A stretch of 64,000 nt of DNA from an uncultured Paracoccus sp. (GTDB lineage: Bacteria; Pseudomonadota; Alphaproteobacteria; Rhodobacterales; Rhodobacteraceae). Positions within the stretch are counted from its first letter, which is position 1. Each line of letters begins with the position of its first letter. The notes under the pieces were generated by a model. That model worked only from the letters and a program-made list of their open reading frames with translations, did not search any database and had not been told where the DNA came from. Where the stretch lies: NCBI RefSeq assembly GCF_947487305.1, contig NZ_CANKWH010000002.1, forward strand, positions 356,523 through 420,522. The letters run 5' to 3'. Positions 16,461 through 25,178 of this stretch are shown here, piece after piece. Both the position numbers and the translations under genes were made by a program.

Positions 16461-17144
16461 ATGAAGACCCCCATCGCGCCCTTGCTGGCGCTGACCCTTG
16501 CGCTGGTCCCTGCCCTTGCACGGGCCGAGGCGACCACCACCGTTGACCCCGCCGCCATCACCCCCGCCGACGTGCCGCGCGGCCAGCCCGATTATCACGC
16601 GGCGGGTGCCGGCGCCTATGTGCTCGACCCGGCGCATACGGCGGTGATCGCCCGGGTGCCGCATATGAACTTCTCGGTCAGCGTCTTCCGCTTTGATACT
16701 GTCTCGGGCAGCCTTCAGTGGAACCCCGAGAATTCCGCTGCCAGCACCCTGACCGCGACGGTTCAGGCCGGTTCGATCAGCAACCCCTATCCGGGTTTTG
16801 CCGAAACGCTGACCGGCGCGGATTACCTGAACGTGGCGGCCCATCCCGAGGCGAGTTTCACCGCCACCGGATTTGACGCAGTCAGCAATACCGCCGGCAC
16901 CGTCACCGGCGATCTGACCATCATGGGCCAGACCCACCCGGCGACCTTCGACGTGACCCTGATCGGCGCGGGTGAGGGCTATACCGGGGATGAAAACGAC
17001 CTGCCGATCCTTGCCCATCTGATCGGGATGCATGCCGAGACCACGATCGACCCGCAGGCCTATGGGCTGAACGCCTTCTTCACCGACCCGATCGAGATCC
17101 AGATCGACGCCGAATTCGCCCGCAAGCCCGCGCCGAAATCATGA
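16461..17144 (+). CDS. Periplasmic YceI family protein
   Basis: A 227-residue secreted protein. The signal peptide is MKTPIAPLLALTLALVPALARAEA with cleavage near residue 23. The mature part is a YceI lipocalin-like barrel that binds polyisoprenoids such as quinones (YVLDPAHTAVIARVPHMNFSVSVFRFDTVSGSLQWN near 50-95, HPEASFTATGFD, LTIMGQTHPATFDVTL). It sits inside the detoxification operon and overlaps the second GST by four bases. Another YceI domain in this window is fused to cytochrome b561 (48388-49575). Confidence 0.93.
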   Translation: MKTPIAPLLALTLALVPALARAEATTTVDPAAITPADVPRGQPDYHAAGAGAYVLDPAHTAVIARVPHMNFSVSVFRFDTVSGSLQWNPENSAASTLTATVQAGSISNPYPGFAETLTGADYLNVAAHPEASFTATGFDAVSNTAGTVTGDLTIMGQTHPATFDVTLIGAGEGYTGDENDLPILAHLIGMHAETTIDPQAYGLNAFFTDPIEIQIDAEFARKPAPKS

Positions 17145-17809
17145 GCCTGACGCTCTACTATCACCCGCTGGCCTCGTTCTGCTGGAAAGTGCTGATAGCG
17201 CTCTACGAGAACGACACCGCCTTCACCCCGCGGCTGATCGATCTGGGCGACCCGGCGGACCAGGCGCTGATGGCCGGGGTCTGGCCGGTGGCCAAGATGC
17301 CGGCGCTGATCGATCAGGGGCGCGGCGAGACGGTGGCCGAGACCTCGATCATCATCGATTACCTCGACCAGCACCATCCCGGCCCGCGCCGGATGATCCC
17401 TGCGGACCCGGATGCCGCGCGGCAGGTGCGGCTGTGGGACCGGTTCTTCGATCTCTATGTCCATGACCCGATGCAGCGCATCGTCGTGTCGCATCTCTTC
17501 ATGCCAGCCGAGGCACAGCCTGCCATCGCCGCCGCATCCCGCGCCACGCTCGACACCGCTTACAAGACAGCCGAGGCGCATCTGCAGGGCCGGGACTGGG
17601 CGGCGGGCGATTTCGGCATGGCCGATTGCGCCGCCATGCCGGCGCTGTTCTATGCCGGCATCCTGCATCCGTTCGAGGGTTTTCCGGCGCTGACGGGCTA
17701 TGCCGAACGCCTGTTCGAACGGCCATCCTGCGCGCGGGTGCTGGCCGAGGCAAAGCCCTATTTCGACATGTTCCCCTTTGTCGAGCGGATGCCCGAACGG
17801 TTTCGCTGA
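17141..17809 (+). CDS. Second glutathione S-transferase family protein
   Basis: A 222-residue GST with an N-terminal YYHPLASFCWKVLIALYEND, placing a Ser-x-x-Cys style active site near residues 11-14. The cis-Pro motif is KMPALIDQG and the Glu-Thr-Ser motif is VAETSIIIDYLDQH. C-terminal helices include WAAGDFGMADCAAMPALFYA. It is the last gene of the operon and is followed by a structured intergenic repeat. Substrate is unknown; glutathione-dependent dehalogenase or isomerase activity is possible. Confidence 0.92.
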   Translation: MSLTLYYHPLASFCWKVLIALYENDTAFTPRLIDLGDPADQALMAGVWPVAKMPALIDQGRGETVAETSIIIDYLDQHHPGPRRMIPADPDAARQVRLWDRFFDLYVHDPMQRIVVSHLFMPAEAQPAIAAASRATLDTAYKTAEAHLQGRDWAAGDFGMADCAAMPALFYAGILHPFEGFPALTGYAERLFERPSCARVLAEAKPYFDMFPFVERMPERFR

Positions 17810-17813
17810 GCGC

Positions 17814-17989
17814 GGCAGAGGGCAAGCGTCGGACCGTGGGTAGGCGCCCGAACGGCCCGACTGCGTGCTTTATGGCGCCAAGTCCCTCTCCTGCCGGAAC
17901 TCGGGACCAGCCGCACCAAAGCGCCTACCCGCCCGGACGGGCAGGCGCTGGCCCGGCGCGCTTCGCGCTTGCTCCGGGCCGGGCGCGCC
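17814..17989. repeat. Structured intergenic element, copy A
   Basis: This element of about 175 bases is clearly related to 49578-49745. Shared blocks are GGCAGAGGG at the start, CCGTGG, a TTTATGG-CGC motif, ACCAAAGCG, CCGCCCGGACGG and a C/T-variant CCGGGCCGGG end. It predicts hairpins AGCGCCT (17920-17926) with AGGCGCT (17943-17949), and GGCCCGG (17950-17956) with CCGGGCC (17974-17980). TAGGCGC (17841-17847) can instead pair with GCGCCTA (17921-17927). The same helices in copy B keep pairing through base changes. It lies between convergent genes, as copy B does. It is a dispersed repeat, terminator-like structure or RNA; which is not known. Confidence 0.7.
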
Positions 17990-17991
17990 GC

Positions 17992-18477
17992 TCATCCCCG
18001 GATCATCGCCAGCGCCTCGGGCGGCGGGGCTTGCTCGATGCGGCGATACCAGCTGCCATCGGTGGCGCGCTCGACCAGCCGGTGATCGATCAGCGAGCGG
18101 CGCAGCAACACGTGATCGCCGAAGAGGTGCCAGTCCTTCAGCACCGCGTTCAGATCCGCCTCGCGGTAATCGCGCCCCGGCGCCAGCCCGGCCCAGAAAC
18201 GCCAGAGGCATAGGCCCTGCAGCTTCGTCGGCGCCGGCCATGCGATCATCCGTCCCTGCGCATCGAAATTCCGCAATGCCCGCTCGACCGATTTCGAGAC
18301 GGCGGGCCGGGGCGCCTCGGCCCGAAGCTGCTGGTAGTTCCTGAATCCGGCGGCGCGGGCGATCAGGCCCAGCATGGCCTGATGGCCGGGGACTTCCTGC
18401 CTCGACAGATCGCGGGCCAGCGTGCGGGCAAAGCCCGACAGGTCGGTGATGAAGACGGCGTTCAGATCACGCGTCAT
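17992..18477 (-). CDS. DUF2087 domain-containing protein
   Basis: About 161 residues. The C-terminal part (AWPAPTKLQGLCLWRFWAGLAPGRDYREADLNAVLKDWHLFGDHVLLRRSLIDHRLVER) is the DUF2087 winged-helix-like domain found at the end of some transcription regulators. The N-terminal 80 residues (ARDLSRQEVPGHQAMLGLIARAAGFRNYQQLRA) form a short helical region of the glyoxalase-superfamily-type. ATG 18477 gives the domain-consistent start. Probably a small regulator or nucleic-acid-binding protein; target unknown. Confidence 0.85.
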   Translation of the reverse strand: MTRDLNAVFITDLSGFARTLARDLSRQEVPGHQAMLGLIARAAGFRNYQQLRAEAPRPAVSKSVERALRNFDAQGRMIAWPAPTKLQGLCLWRFWAGLAPGRDYREADLNAVLKDWHLFGDHVLLRRSLIDHRLVERATDGSWYRRIEQAPPPEALAMIRG

Positions 18478-18665
18478 GGCGGCATCCTTCCAGCCACGCG
18501 AATACCCCGGTTCGGGGTGCCGATGGTCGCCCTTGTCAGCGCGCGGCAAAAGATGCGGCTGCCCAATCTCTCGCACAGGTTCAGCTTGGCCAGATGGCCG
18601 GCGACGCCTCGGTGAACTGCGGACCGTGGCGGCAGGCTAGCCCCGCCACGACCCCGCTGCAAGCC

Positions 18666-20054
18666 TCACCTCACGATGGTTTCCGGCCCCATCATCAGCG
18701 TCGGCAGCCACGTGGACAGGATCGGCACATAGGTGATGAGGATCAGGAAGACGAAGAGCACGCCCAGGAAGGGCAGCGCCGCCTTGACCACCCGCATCAT
18801 CGACATGCCGGCCACGCCCGAGGTGACGAAGAGGTTCAGCCCCACCGGCGGGGTGATCATGCCGATCTCCATGTTCACCACCATGATGATGCCGAGATGG
18901 ATCGGATCGACCCCCAGCTCGATGGCGATGGGAAAGACCAGCGGCGCGACGATCAGGATCAGGCCCGAGGGTTCCATGAACTGTCCGCCGATCAACAGGA
19001 TCACGTTGACGATGATCAGGAACATGATCTTGCCGAAACCGGCATCCAGCATTGCGCCCGCGATATGCTGCGGGATCTGCTCGTCGGTCAGCACGTATTT
19101 CAGGATCAGCGCGTTGGCGATGATGAACATCAGCGTGATGGTCAGCTTGCCGGCCTCCAGCAGCACATCGCGCGTGCCCTTGTGGAAGAAGGCCGTGACC
19201 AGCGCCTGCGGCTTCTGCCACAGGGGGATGCGGCGCTCGCCCTCGCGCAGCGGCCCCATGTCGCGGTAGATGAAGATCGCCACGATGAAGGCCCAGACCG
19301 CCGCCACCGCCGCCGCCTCGGTCGGCGTGAAGATCGCCTTGGTCACGCCCGGAATGCCGTAAAGCCCGACCATGATGATGACGATCAGCATCAGCCCCCA
19401 GAAGGCCTCGCGGAAACTGGCCCAGATCTCGCCCCAGCCCTGCCACTGACCGCGCGGCATGTTCTTCCAGATGGCGATGATGAGGATGGTGGCCATCAGC
19501 ATGAACCCGGCCAAGAGGCCCGGGATGACGCCGGCCAAGAACATCCGCCCGACCGAGACATCGGTGGCGCTGGCATAGACGACCATGACAATCGAGGGCG
19601 GGATGAGGATGCCAAGCGTGCCGGCATTGCAGATCACACCGGCGGCGAAATCCTTGGAATAGCCGACCTGCCGCATCGCCGCGATGACGATCGAGCCGAT
19701 GGCGACCACGGTGGCGGGCGAGCTGCCCGACAGCGCCGCGAACATCATGCAGGCGAACACCCCGGCAATCGCCAGCCCACCCGGCAGATGGCCGACGCAG
19801 GCGATGGAAAACCGGATGATCCGCCGCGCCACGCCGCCCGTCGACATGAAGCTTGAGGCGAGGATGAAGAAGGGGATGGCCAGAAGCGTCGCATGGCCCT
19901 CCATCGCGTTATAGAGCGTCTGTGCGATCGAGGCGAGCGAGGTGTCCGAGAACCACAACAGGAACAGGGTCGAGGACAGCCCCAGCGCGATGGCAATGGG
20001 CAGGCCCAGCAGCATCAGCCCGACGATCAGGACGAACAGCAGAAGGACATCCAT
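18666..20054 (-). CDS. dctM: TRAP transporter large permease (DctM-type)
   Basis: A 462-residue inner-membrane protein with about 12-14 hydrophobic segments. DctM signatures include FFILASSFMSTGGVARRII, ALSGSSPATVVAIGSIVIAAM, CNAGTLGILIPPSI and the late GGQFMEPSGLILIVAPLVFPIA with TPPVGLNLFV. It moves a carboxylate-type substrate using the sodium gradient with the small subunit and periplasmic receptor encoded upstream. The gene order is receptor, DctQ, DctM on the minus strand. A long hydrophilic loop (about 215-300) is normal for the larger members. Confidence 0.96.
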   Translation of the reverse strand: MDVLLLFVLIVGLMLLGLPIAIALGLSSTLFLLWFSDTSLASIAQTLYNAMEGHATLLAIPFFILASSFMSTGGVARRIIRFSIACVGHLPGGLAIAGVFACMMFAALSGSSPATVVAIGSIVIAAMRQVGYSKDFAAGVICNAGTLGILIPPSIVMVVYASATDVSVGRMFLAGVIPGLLAGFMLMATILIIAIWKNMPRGQWQGWGEIWASFREAFWGLMLIVIIMVGLYGIPGVTKAIFTPTEAAAVAAVWAFIVAIFIYRDMGPLREGERRIPLWQKPQALVTAFFHKGTRDVLLEAGKLTITLMFIIANALILKYVLTDEQIPQHIAGAMLDAGFGKIMFLIIVNVILLIGGQFMEPSGLILIVAPLVFPIAIELGVDPIHLGIIMVVNMEIGMITPPVGLNLFVTSGVAGMSMMRVVKAALPFLGVLFVFLILITYVPILSTWLPTLMMGPETIVR

Positions 20055-20057
20055 GCC

Positions 20058-20738
20058 CTAGTCTCCGCGATTGAGATGGCGGACTTCCTCGACGGCGTCC
20101 TCGGCTTCGTGGCTGACGATCAGGCTCTGCCGCTCGCCGGTCCAGACCTGCCACGTGGCTTGCAGCAGGCGGAACAGCAGCAGCGCGATGCCGAAGGGCA
20201 GGACGAAATAGGGGATCAGGCGGGGCAGCTTCTCATAGGGCTCGCCCATGTTGAACACATCGCCCATCCAGGCCAGGAAACCAGGCATCGGGATCTGCTC
20301 GGTCACGTAGAAGGCGCGGTCGCGGGTCGGGATGAAGCCCGTCGGGAACCAGCGCCCGCCGGTCTGCTGATAGCCGGCAAAGGGCGCCCAGTAATCCCAG
20401 GCCCCCTTCAGCAGCAACAGCGCATAGAAGATGCACAGCGCCCCGGCCAGCAGCGCCAGCGCCTTGCGCGCGCCGGCGGGCAGAATGTTGATCAGCGCAT
20501 CCACCCCCAGATGGGCGTTGATCTTGACCGTGTAGGAGATCCCCAGCAGCACCAGCCAGGCGAACAGCGCCAGCGTAAGCTCCAGCCCCCAGATCAGCGA
20601 GGACTGGAACACATAGCGCAGGATGACGTTGACGAAGGTCAGGATGGTCATCAGCCCCAGAAGGATGGCGATGGTGTTTTCTTCAAGGCTGTTGACGAAG
20701 CGCCCGACCGGACCCTTCGGCTCGTAACGATAGCTCAT
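20058..20738 (-). CDS. dctQ: TRAP transporter small permease (DctQ-type)
   Basis: A 226-residue membrane protein with four predicted helices (from LEENTIAILLGLMTILTFVNVILRYVF to IPYFVLPFGIALLLFRLLQATWQVW). The loop between helices 3 and 4 is longer than in classic DctQ, which matches the sialic-acid and large-DctQ families. It sits three bases before dctM and is needed with it for transport. Confidence 0.93.
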   Translation of the reverse strand: MSYRYEPKGPVGRFVNSLEENTIAILLGLMTILTFVNVILRYVFQSSLIWGLELTLALFAWLVLLGISYTVKINAHLGVDALINILPAGARKALALLAGALCIFYALLLLKGAWDYWAPFAGYQQTGGRWFPTGFIPTRDRAFYVTEQIPMPGFLAWMGDVFNMGEPYEKLPRLIPYFVLPFGIALLLFRLLQATWQVWTGERQSLIVSHEAEDAVEEVRHLNRGD

Positions 20739-20810
20739 TGCCCCCTCCCCGAGTGGCGCGGGAAACGGCCCGCCCCGCGACCTGCGCGGGACGGGTCCTG
20801 ATGTTCAGGC

Positions 20811-21815
20811 TCAGTGCTTCTCGTTGATCGCCTGCGCGGCGTCGATGTTCTCCTGCCCGACGCCCTCGGCGAATTGCGCCCAGACCGGCTTCATCGCGTC
20901 GACCCAGGCCTGACGCTGCGCGTCGTCCAGTTCGACGATCTTGCCGCCAGCATCGAGGATCGATTGCCGTGCCGCCATGTCGACATCGTTCACCGCGCCG
21001 TTCCGCTCGACCGTGACCTCGTTCAGGATGGTCAGCATCTGGTCCTTCACCGCCGGGTCTAGGCTGTCGAGCCAGTCGACCGAGGCCACGACCAGATAGT
21101 CCAGCACGCCGTGGTTCGTCTCGGTGGTGCCGTCCTGCACCTCGTAGAATTTCTGGCCATAGATGTTCGACCAGGCATTCTCCTGCCCGTCGACAACCCC
21201 GGTCTGCAGCGCGCCATAGACCTCGGCAAAGGCCATGGGTTGCGCGGATGCGCCAAGCGCCTCGAATTGCGCGATGATCACGTCCGAGGGCTGCACGCGG
21301 AATTTCAGCCCCTTGGCATCCTCGGGCGTGATCAGCGGCTTGTTCGCCGACAGCTGCTTCATGCCATTGTGCCAGAACTCGAGGCCAAGGATGCCGCGCC
21401 GCTCCATGCTGGCCTTCATCGCCGCCCCGGCTTCCGAGGCCTGGAATTCATCCACCGCCGCGATGTTCTTGAAGACGAAAGGCAGGTCATAGATCTGGAA
21501 GACCTTGGTGAAGGCCTCGAATTTCGACAGCGAGGGCGCGCCCAGCTGCACATCGCCCTGCAGCATGGCTTCCAGCAGCGCATCGTCATCGTAGAGCGTC
21601 GAGTTCGGATAGACCTCGACGCACATCTTGCCATCCATCTCGGCATTCACCCGGTCCGCGAACAGCTGCGCCGCGATGCCCTTGGGGTGTTTGTCGGAAT
21701 TGGTCACATGGCTGAATTTCACCACGGTTTCGCCGTCATCGCATTTCGCCGGATCGGCCAGCGCGGCAGTGGACATAAGCGCCAGCCCGCAGGCGGCGGT
21801 GAGAATCGATTTCAT
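20811..21815 (-). CDS. dctP: TRAP transporter periplasmic substrate receptor (DctP-type)
   Basis: A 334-residue secreted receptor with signal peptide MKSILTAACGLALMSTAALA. The DctP fold is clear: VVKFSHVTNSDKHPKGIAAQLFADRVNAEMDGKMCVEVYPNSTLYDD, GLKFRVQPSDV with the Arg that binds the substrate carboxylate (about residue 172), and GQENAWSNIYGQKFYEVQ. It captures an organic acid, identity unknown, and delivers it to DctQM. Confidence 0.95.
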   Translation of the reverse strand: MKSILTAACGLALMSTAALADPAKCDDGETVVKFSHVTNSDKHPKGIAAQLFADRVNAEMDGKMCVEVYPNSTLYDDDALLEAMLQGDVQLGAPSLSKFEAFTKVFQIYDLPFVFKNIAAVDEFQASEAGAAMKASMERRGILGLEFWHNGMKQLSANKPLITPEDAKGLKFRVQPSDVIIAQFEALGASAQPMAFAEVYGALQTGVVDGQENAWSNIYGQKFYEVQDGTTETNHGVLDYLVVASVDWLDSLDPAVKDQMLTILNEVTVERNGAVNDVDMAARQSILDAGGKIVELDDAQRQAWVDAMKPVWAQFAEGVGQENIDAAQAINEKH

Positions 21816-22012
21816 GAAGCAGTCCTCCCAAACGTTCGCAGCCGGATTATGCGGCCCGGCTTGCTAGACCTTCACTTTCCGCAACCGGCCCGCATATGGC
21901 AACCCTAAACTCCTGCCCCGCCCCCGCCTTGCTGCACAGAAGCGCATGGCAAGCCTTGGCCTTTTCGCGCGGTTTCGCTAAGCCCCGTTCCAGAGAAAAC
22001 GGGACCAGAACC

Positions 22013-25000
22013 ATGACCATGGACAAAAGCTTCGACGCGACGACCGCCGAGGCCCGCATCGCGGCCGAATGGGAAGCAGCCAATGCCTTTGCCGCCGGGG
22101 CCAATGCCTCGCGCAAGGAAACCTTCACGGTGATGATCCCGCCGCCGAACGTCACCGGCAGCCTGCATATCGGCCACGCCTTCAACAATACGCTGCAGGA
22201 CATCCTGGTCCGCTGGCACCGGATGCGCGGCTTCGACACGCTGTGGCAGCCGGGACAGGACCATGCCGGCATCGCCACGCAGATGGTGGTCGAGCGCCGC
22301 ATGGCCGAGCGGCAGGAGCCGAACCGGCGCGAGATCGGCCGCGAGGCCTTCGTCGAGAAGATCTGGGCCTGGAAGCAGGAATCCGGCGACACGATCATCA
22401 ACCAGCTGAAGCGCCTCGGCGCCAGCTGCGACTGGTCGCGCAATGCCTTCACCATGTCCGGCGCGCCGGGTGCGCCCAAGGGCGAAGAAGGCAATTTCCA
22501 CGATGCGGTGATCCGGGTCTTTGTCGATCTTTACGACAAGGGCATCATCTATCGCGGCAAGCGGCTGGTGAACTGGGATCCGCATTTCGAGACGGCGATC
22601 TCGGATCTCGAGGTCGAGAACCGCGAAGTGCCGGGCCATATGTGGCATTTCAAATACCCGCTGGCCGGCGGCGAGACCTATGAATACGTGGAGCGCGACG
22701 AGGACGGCAACGTCACCCTGCGCGAGACCCGCAACTATATCTCCATCGCCACCACCCGCCCCGAAACCATGCTGGGCGACGGCGCGGTCGCAGTACACCC
22801 GTCGGATGAACGTTACGCCGCAATCGTCGGGAAACTCTGCGAAATTCCTGTCGGGCCAAAGAAACACCGCCGCCTGATCCCGATCATCACCGACGAATAC
22901 CCCGATCCCACATTCGGCTCGGGCGCGGTGAAGATCACCGGGGCGCATGACTTCAACGACTATGCCGTGGCCATGCGCAACGGCATCCCGCTTTACGCGC
23001 TGATGGACAGCAAGGGCGCCATGCGCGAGGACGGACTGTCCTATGAGGACAGCGCCGAGATCGCCACCCGCGCCGCGCAGGGCGAGGATGTGGGCGATGT
23101 CTCGAACGTCAACCTCGTCCCCGAGCATCTGCGCGGCCTTGACCGCTATGAGGCGCGCGAGCGGGTGATCGCGGAGATCACGGCGGAGGGTCTTGCCGTG
23201 ACCTATCTGCACAAGGAAATCGACAAGGAAACCAACGCCGAGCATCTGGAGCGCCGGGCACTGGTCGATGCCAAGCCGATCATGCAGCCCTTCGGCGACC
23301 GCTCGAATGTGGTGATCGAGCCTATGCTGACCGATCAGTGGTTCGTCGATACCCAGAAGATCGTCGGCCCCGCGCTCGAGGCCGTGCGCGATGGCCGCAC
23401 CCAGATCCTGCCCGAGCAGCACAAGAAGGTCTATTTCAACTGGCTCGAGAATATCGAACCCTGGACCATCTCGCGCCAGCTGTGGTGGGGTCATCAGATC
23501 CCGGTCTGGTACGGGCTTGACCTGTCGCTGGAAGGCCAGGTCGATGACGATCATGACGGCGCGCTGGACGAGGTGGAAATCTTCGCCCTGCTAGAAGAAG
23601 GACTGGTCCATCGTGACGAGATCCATCACGCCGCGCCACATTTCGCCGAGGTGGTCGAACAGTTCCGCGACAGTATCGCCGGCCTGCCGCAGCCGCTGGA
23701 GATCGCCCGGGTGATCGAGGTTGCCGACCGCGCATCTGCCATCGACGCCTTCGCGCAGGGGCTGGCTGACTACAACCTCAGCCAGGACCCGACGAAACTG
23801 GTCTACCCGGTCTGGCGCGACCCGGATGTTCTCGACACCTGGTTCTCCTCGGGTCTCTGGCCCATCGGCACGCTCGGCTGGCCCGAGACGACGCCGGAGA
23901 TGCAGAAATACTTCCCGACGGATGTGCTGGTCACCGGCTTCGACATCATCTTCTTCTGGGTTGCCCGGATGATGATGATGCAGATGGAGGTGGTAAAGAA
24001 CGTCCCCTTCCACACCGTCTATGTCCACGGGCTGGTGCGCGACGAGAAGGGCGCGAAGATGTCGAAGTCGAAAGGCAACGTCATCGACCCCCTGCTCTTG
24101 ATCGACGAATTCGGCGCCGACGCGCTGCGCATGACCCTGACCAGCATGGCCGCCATGGGCCGCGACCCGAAGCTGGGGCCGCGCCATGTCGAGGGCTTCC
24201 GCAATTTCGTCACCAAGATCTGGAACGCCACCCGCTTTGCCGAGATGAACGGCGTCCGCGGCGGCGGCGCGCGGCCCGAGCCGAACCATACCGTGAACCG
24301 CTGGATCATCGGCGAGGTCGCCCGCATCCGCCTTGCGACCGACGAGGCGCTGGACAGCTATCGCTTCAACGATGCGGCGACCGGGCTATACGCCTTTGTC
24401 TGGGGCAAGGTCTGCGACTGGTATGTCGAGTTCGCCAAGCCGCTTTTCGATGGCGAACATGCCGAGGAAACCCGCGCCACGATGGGCTGGGTGCTGGACC
24501 AGTGCTATCTGATGCTGCACCCGGTCATGCCCTTCGTCACCGAGGAGCTGTGGGCGCTGACCGGCGACCGCAGCAAGATGCTGGTCCATGGCGACTGGCC
24601 GACCTACGGCGACGAACTGATCGACGCCGAGGCCGACCGGCAGATGAACTGGGTGATCGCGCTCATTGAAAGCATCCGCTCGGCCCGCGCCCAGATTGGC
24701 GTGCCGGCTGGCGCCAAGCTCGACCTGATCGTGACCGAGGCCGATGCCAGCGCCCGCGCGGCGCTGGCCGCCAATGCGCCGTTGATCGAGCGTCTGGCCC
24801 GGGTGAACGCGCCGCAGGACGGTGCCATGGCCAAGGGCATGATCGCGGTGGCGGCGCAGGGGGCAAGCTTCGCCTTGCCCATCGGTGACGTGATCGACGC
24901 GGCGGCGGAAAGCGCGCGGCTGGACAAGGCCAAGGGCAAGGCGCTGAAGGATGCCGATGGTTTGCGCAAGCGCCTCGGCAACCCGAAATTCGTCGAAAAT

Positions 25001-25102
25001 GCCGAAGCCGAGGTGATCGAGGAAACCCGCGAGAAGCTGGCGGCGCTGGATGAGGATATTTCCCGGCTCGACGCCGCACTGGCGCAGCTGGCAGCGATGT
25101 AG
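22013..25102 (+). CDS. valS: Valyl-tRNA synthetase
   Basis: A 1029-residue class I synthetase that charges tRNA-Val. Landmarks are the HIGH motif [18 protein letters not shown] (about 43-60), the CP1 editing domain with [22 protein letters not shown] in [14 protein letters not shown] (about 680-693) and a C-terminal coiled coil ([14 protein letters not shown]). ATG 22013 is chosen since earlier codons read as non-protein. An insert of about 65 residues lies around 505-600, between GHQIPVWYG and [10 protein letters not shown], and is missing in E. coli ValRS. Confidence 0.97.
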   Translation: MTMDKSFDATTAEARIAAEWEAANAFAAGANASRKETFTVMIPPPNVTGSLHIGHAFNNTLQDILVRWHRMRGFDTLWQPGQDHAGIATQMVVERRMAERQEPNRREIGREAFVEKIWAWKQESGDTIINQLKRLGASCDWSRNAFTMSGAPGAPKGEEGNFHDAVIRVFVDLYDKGIIYRGKRLVNWDPHFETAISDLEVENREVPGHMWHFKYPLAGGETYEYVERDEDGNVTLRETRNYISIATTRPETMLGDGAVAVHPSDERYAAIVGKLCEIPVGPKKHRRLIPIITDEYPDPTFGSGAVKITGAHDFNDYAVAMRNGIPLYALMDSKGAMREDGLSYEDSAEIATRAAQGEDVGDVSNVNLVPEHLRGLDRYEARERVIAEITAEGLAVTYLHKEIDKETNAEHLERRALVDAKPIMQPFGDRSNVVIEPMLTDQWFVDTQKIVGPALEAVRDGRTQILPEQHKKVYFNWLENIEPWTISRQLWWGHQIPVWYGLDLSLEGQVDDDHDGALDEVEIFALLEEGLVHRDEIHHAAPHFAEVVEQFRDSIAGLPQPLEIARVIEVADRASAIDAFAQGLADYNLSQDPTKLVYPVWRDPDVLDTWFSSGLWPIGTLGWPETTPEMQKYFPTDVLVTGFDIIFFWVARMMMMQMEVVKNVPFHTVYVHGLVRDEKGAKMSKSKGNVIDPLLLIDEFGADALRMTLTSMAAMGRDPKLGPRHVEGFRNFVTKIWNATRFAEMNGVRGGGARPEPNHTVNRWIIGEVARIRLATDEALDSYRFNDAATGLYAFVWGKVCDWYVEFAKPLFDGEHAEETRATMGWVLDQCYLMLHPVMPFVTEELWALTGDRSKMLVHGDWPTYGDELIDAEADRQMNWVIALIESIRSARAQIGVPAGAKLDLIVTEADASARAALAANAPLIERLARVNAPQDGAMAKGMIAVAAQGASFALPIGDVIDAAAESARLDKAKGKALKDADGLRKRLGNPKFVENAEAEVIEETREKLAALDEDISRLDAALAQLAAM

Positions 25103-25116
25103 CCTGCCTCCGGCGG

Positions 25117-25164
25117 GGATATTTGGACGAGCGAGAAGCTGGCTTCTTTCTCGTTCAAATATCC
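25117..25164. terminator. Long hairpin between convergent valS and aminotransferase genes
   Basis: GGATATTTG (25117-25125) pairs perfectly with CAAATATCC (25156-25164). Inside it CGAG pairs with CTCG and AGAAG with CTTCT, giving a stem of over 20 bases. Its CAAATATCC core is shared with the intergenic repeats at 32079 and 47308. No T-run follows, so termination is likely but not certain. Confidence 0.5.
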
Positions 25165-25178
25165 ATCTCAGGCCGGGG

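Noticed and set aside
21896..22012. N-terminal extension of valS
   Set aside because: Residues before ATG 22013 do not match ValRS proteins and read like upstream non-coding sequence.
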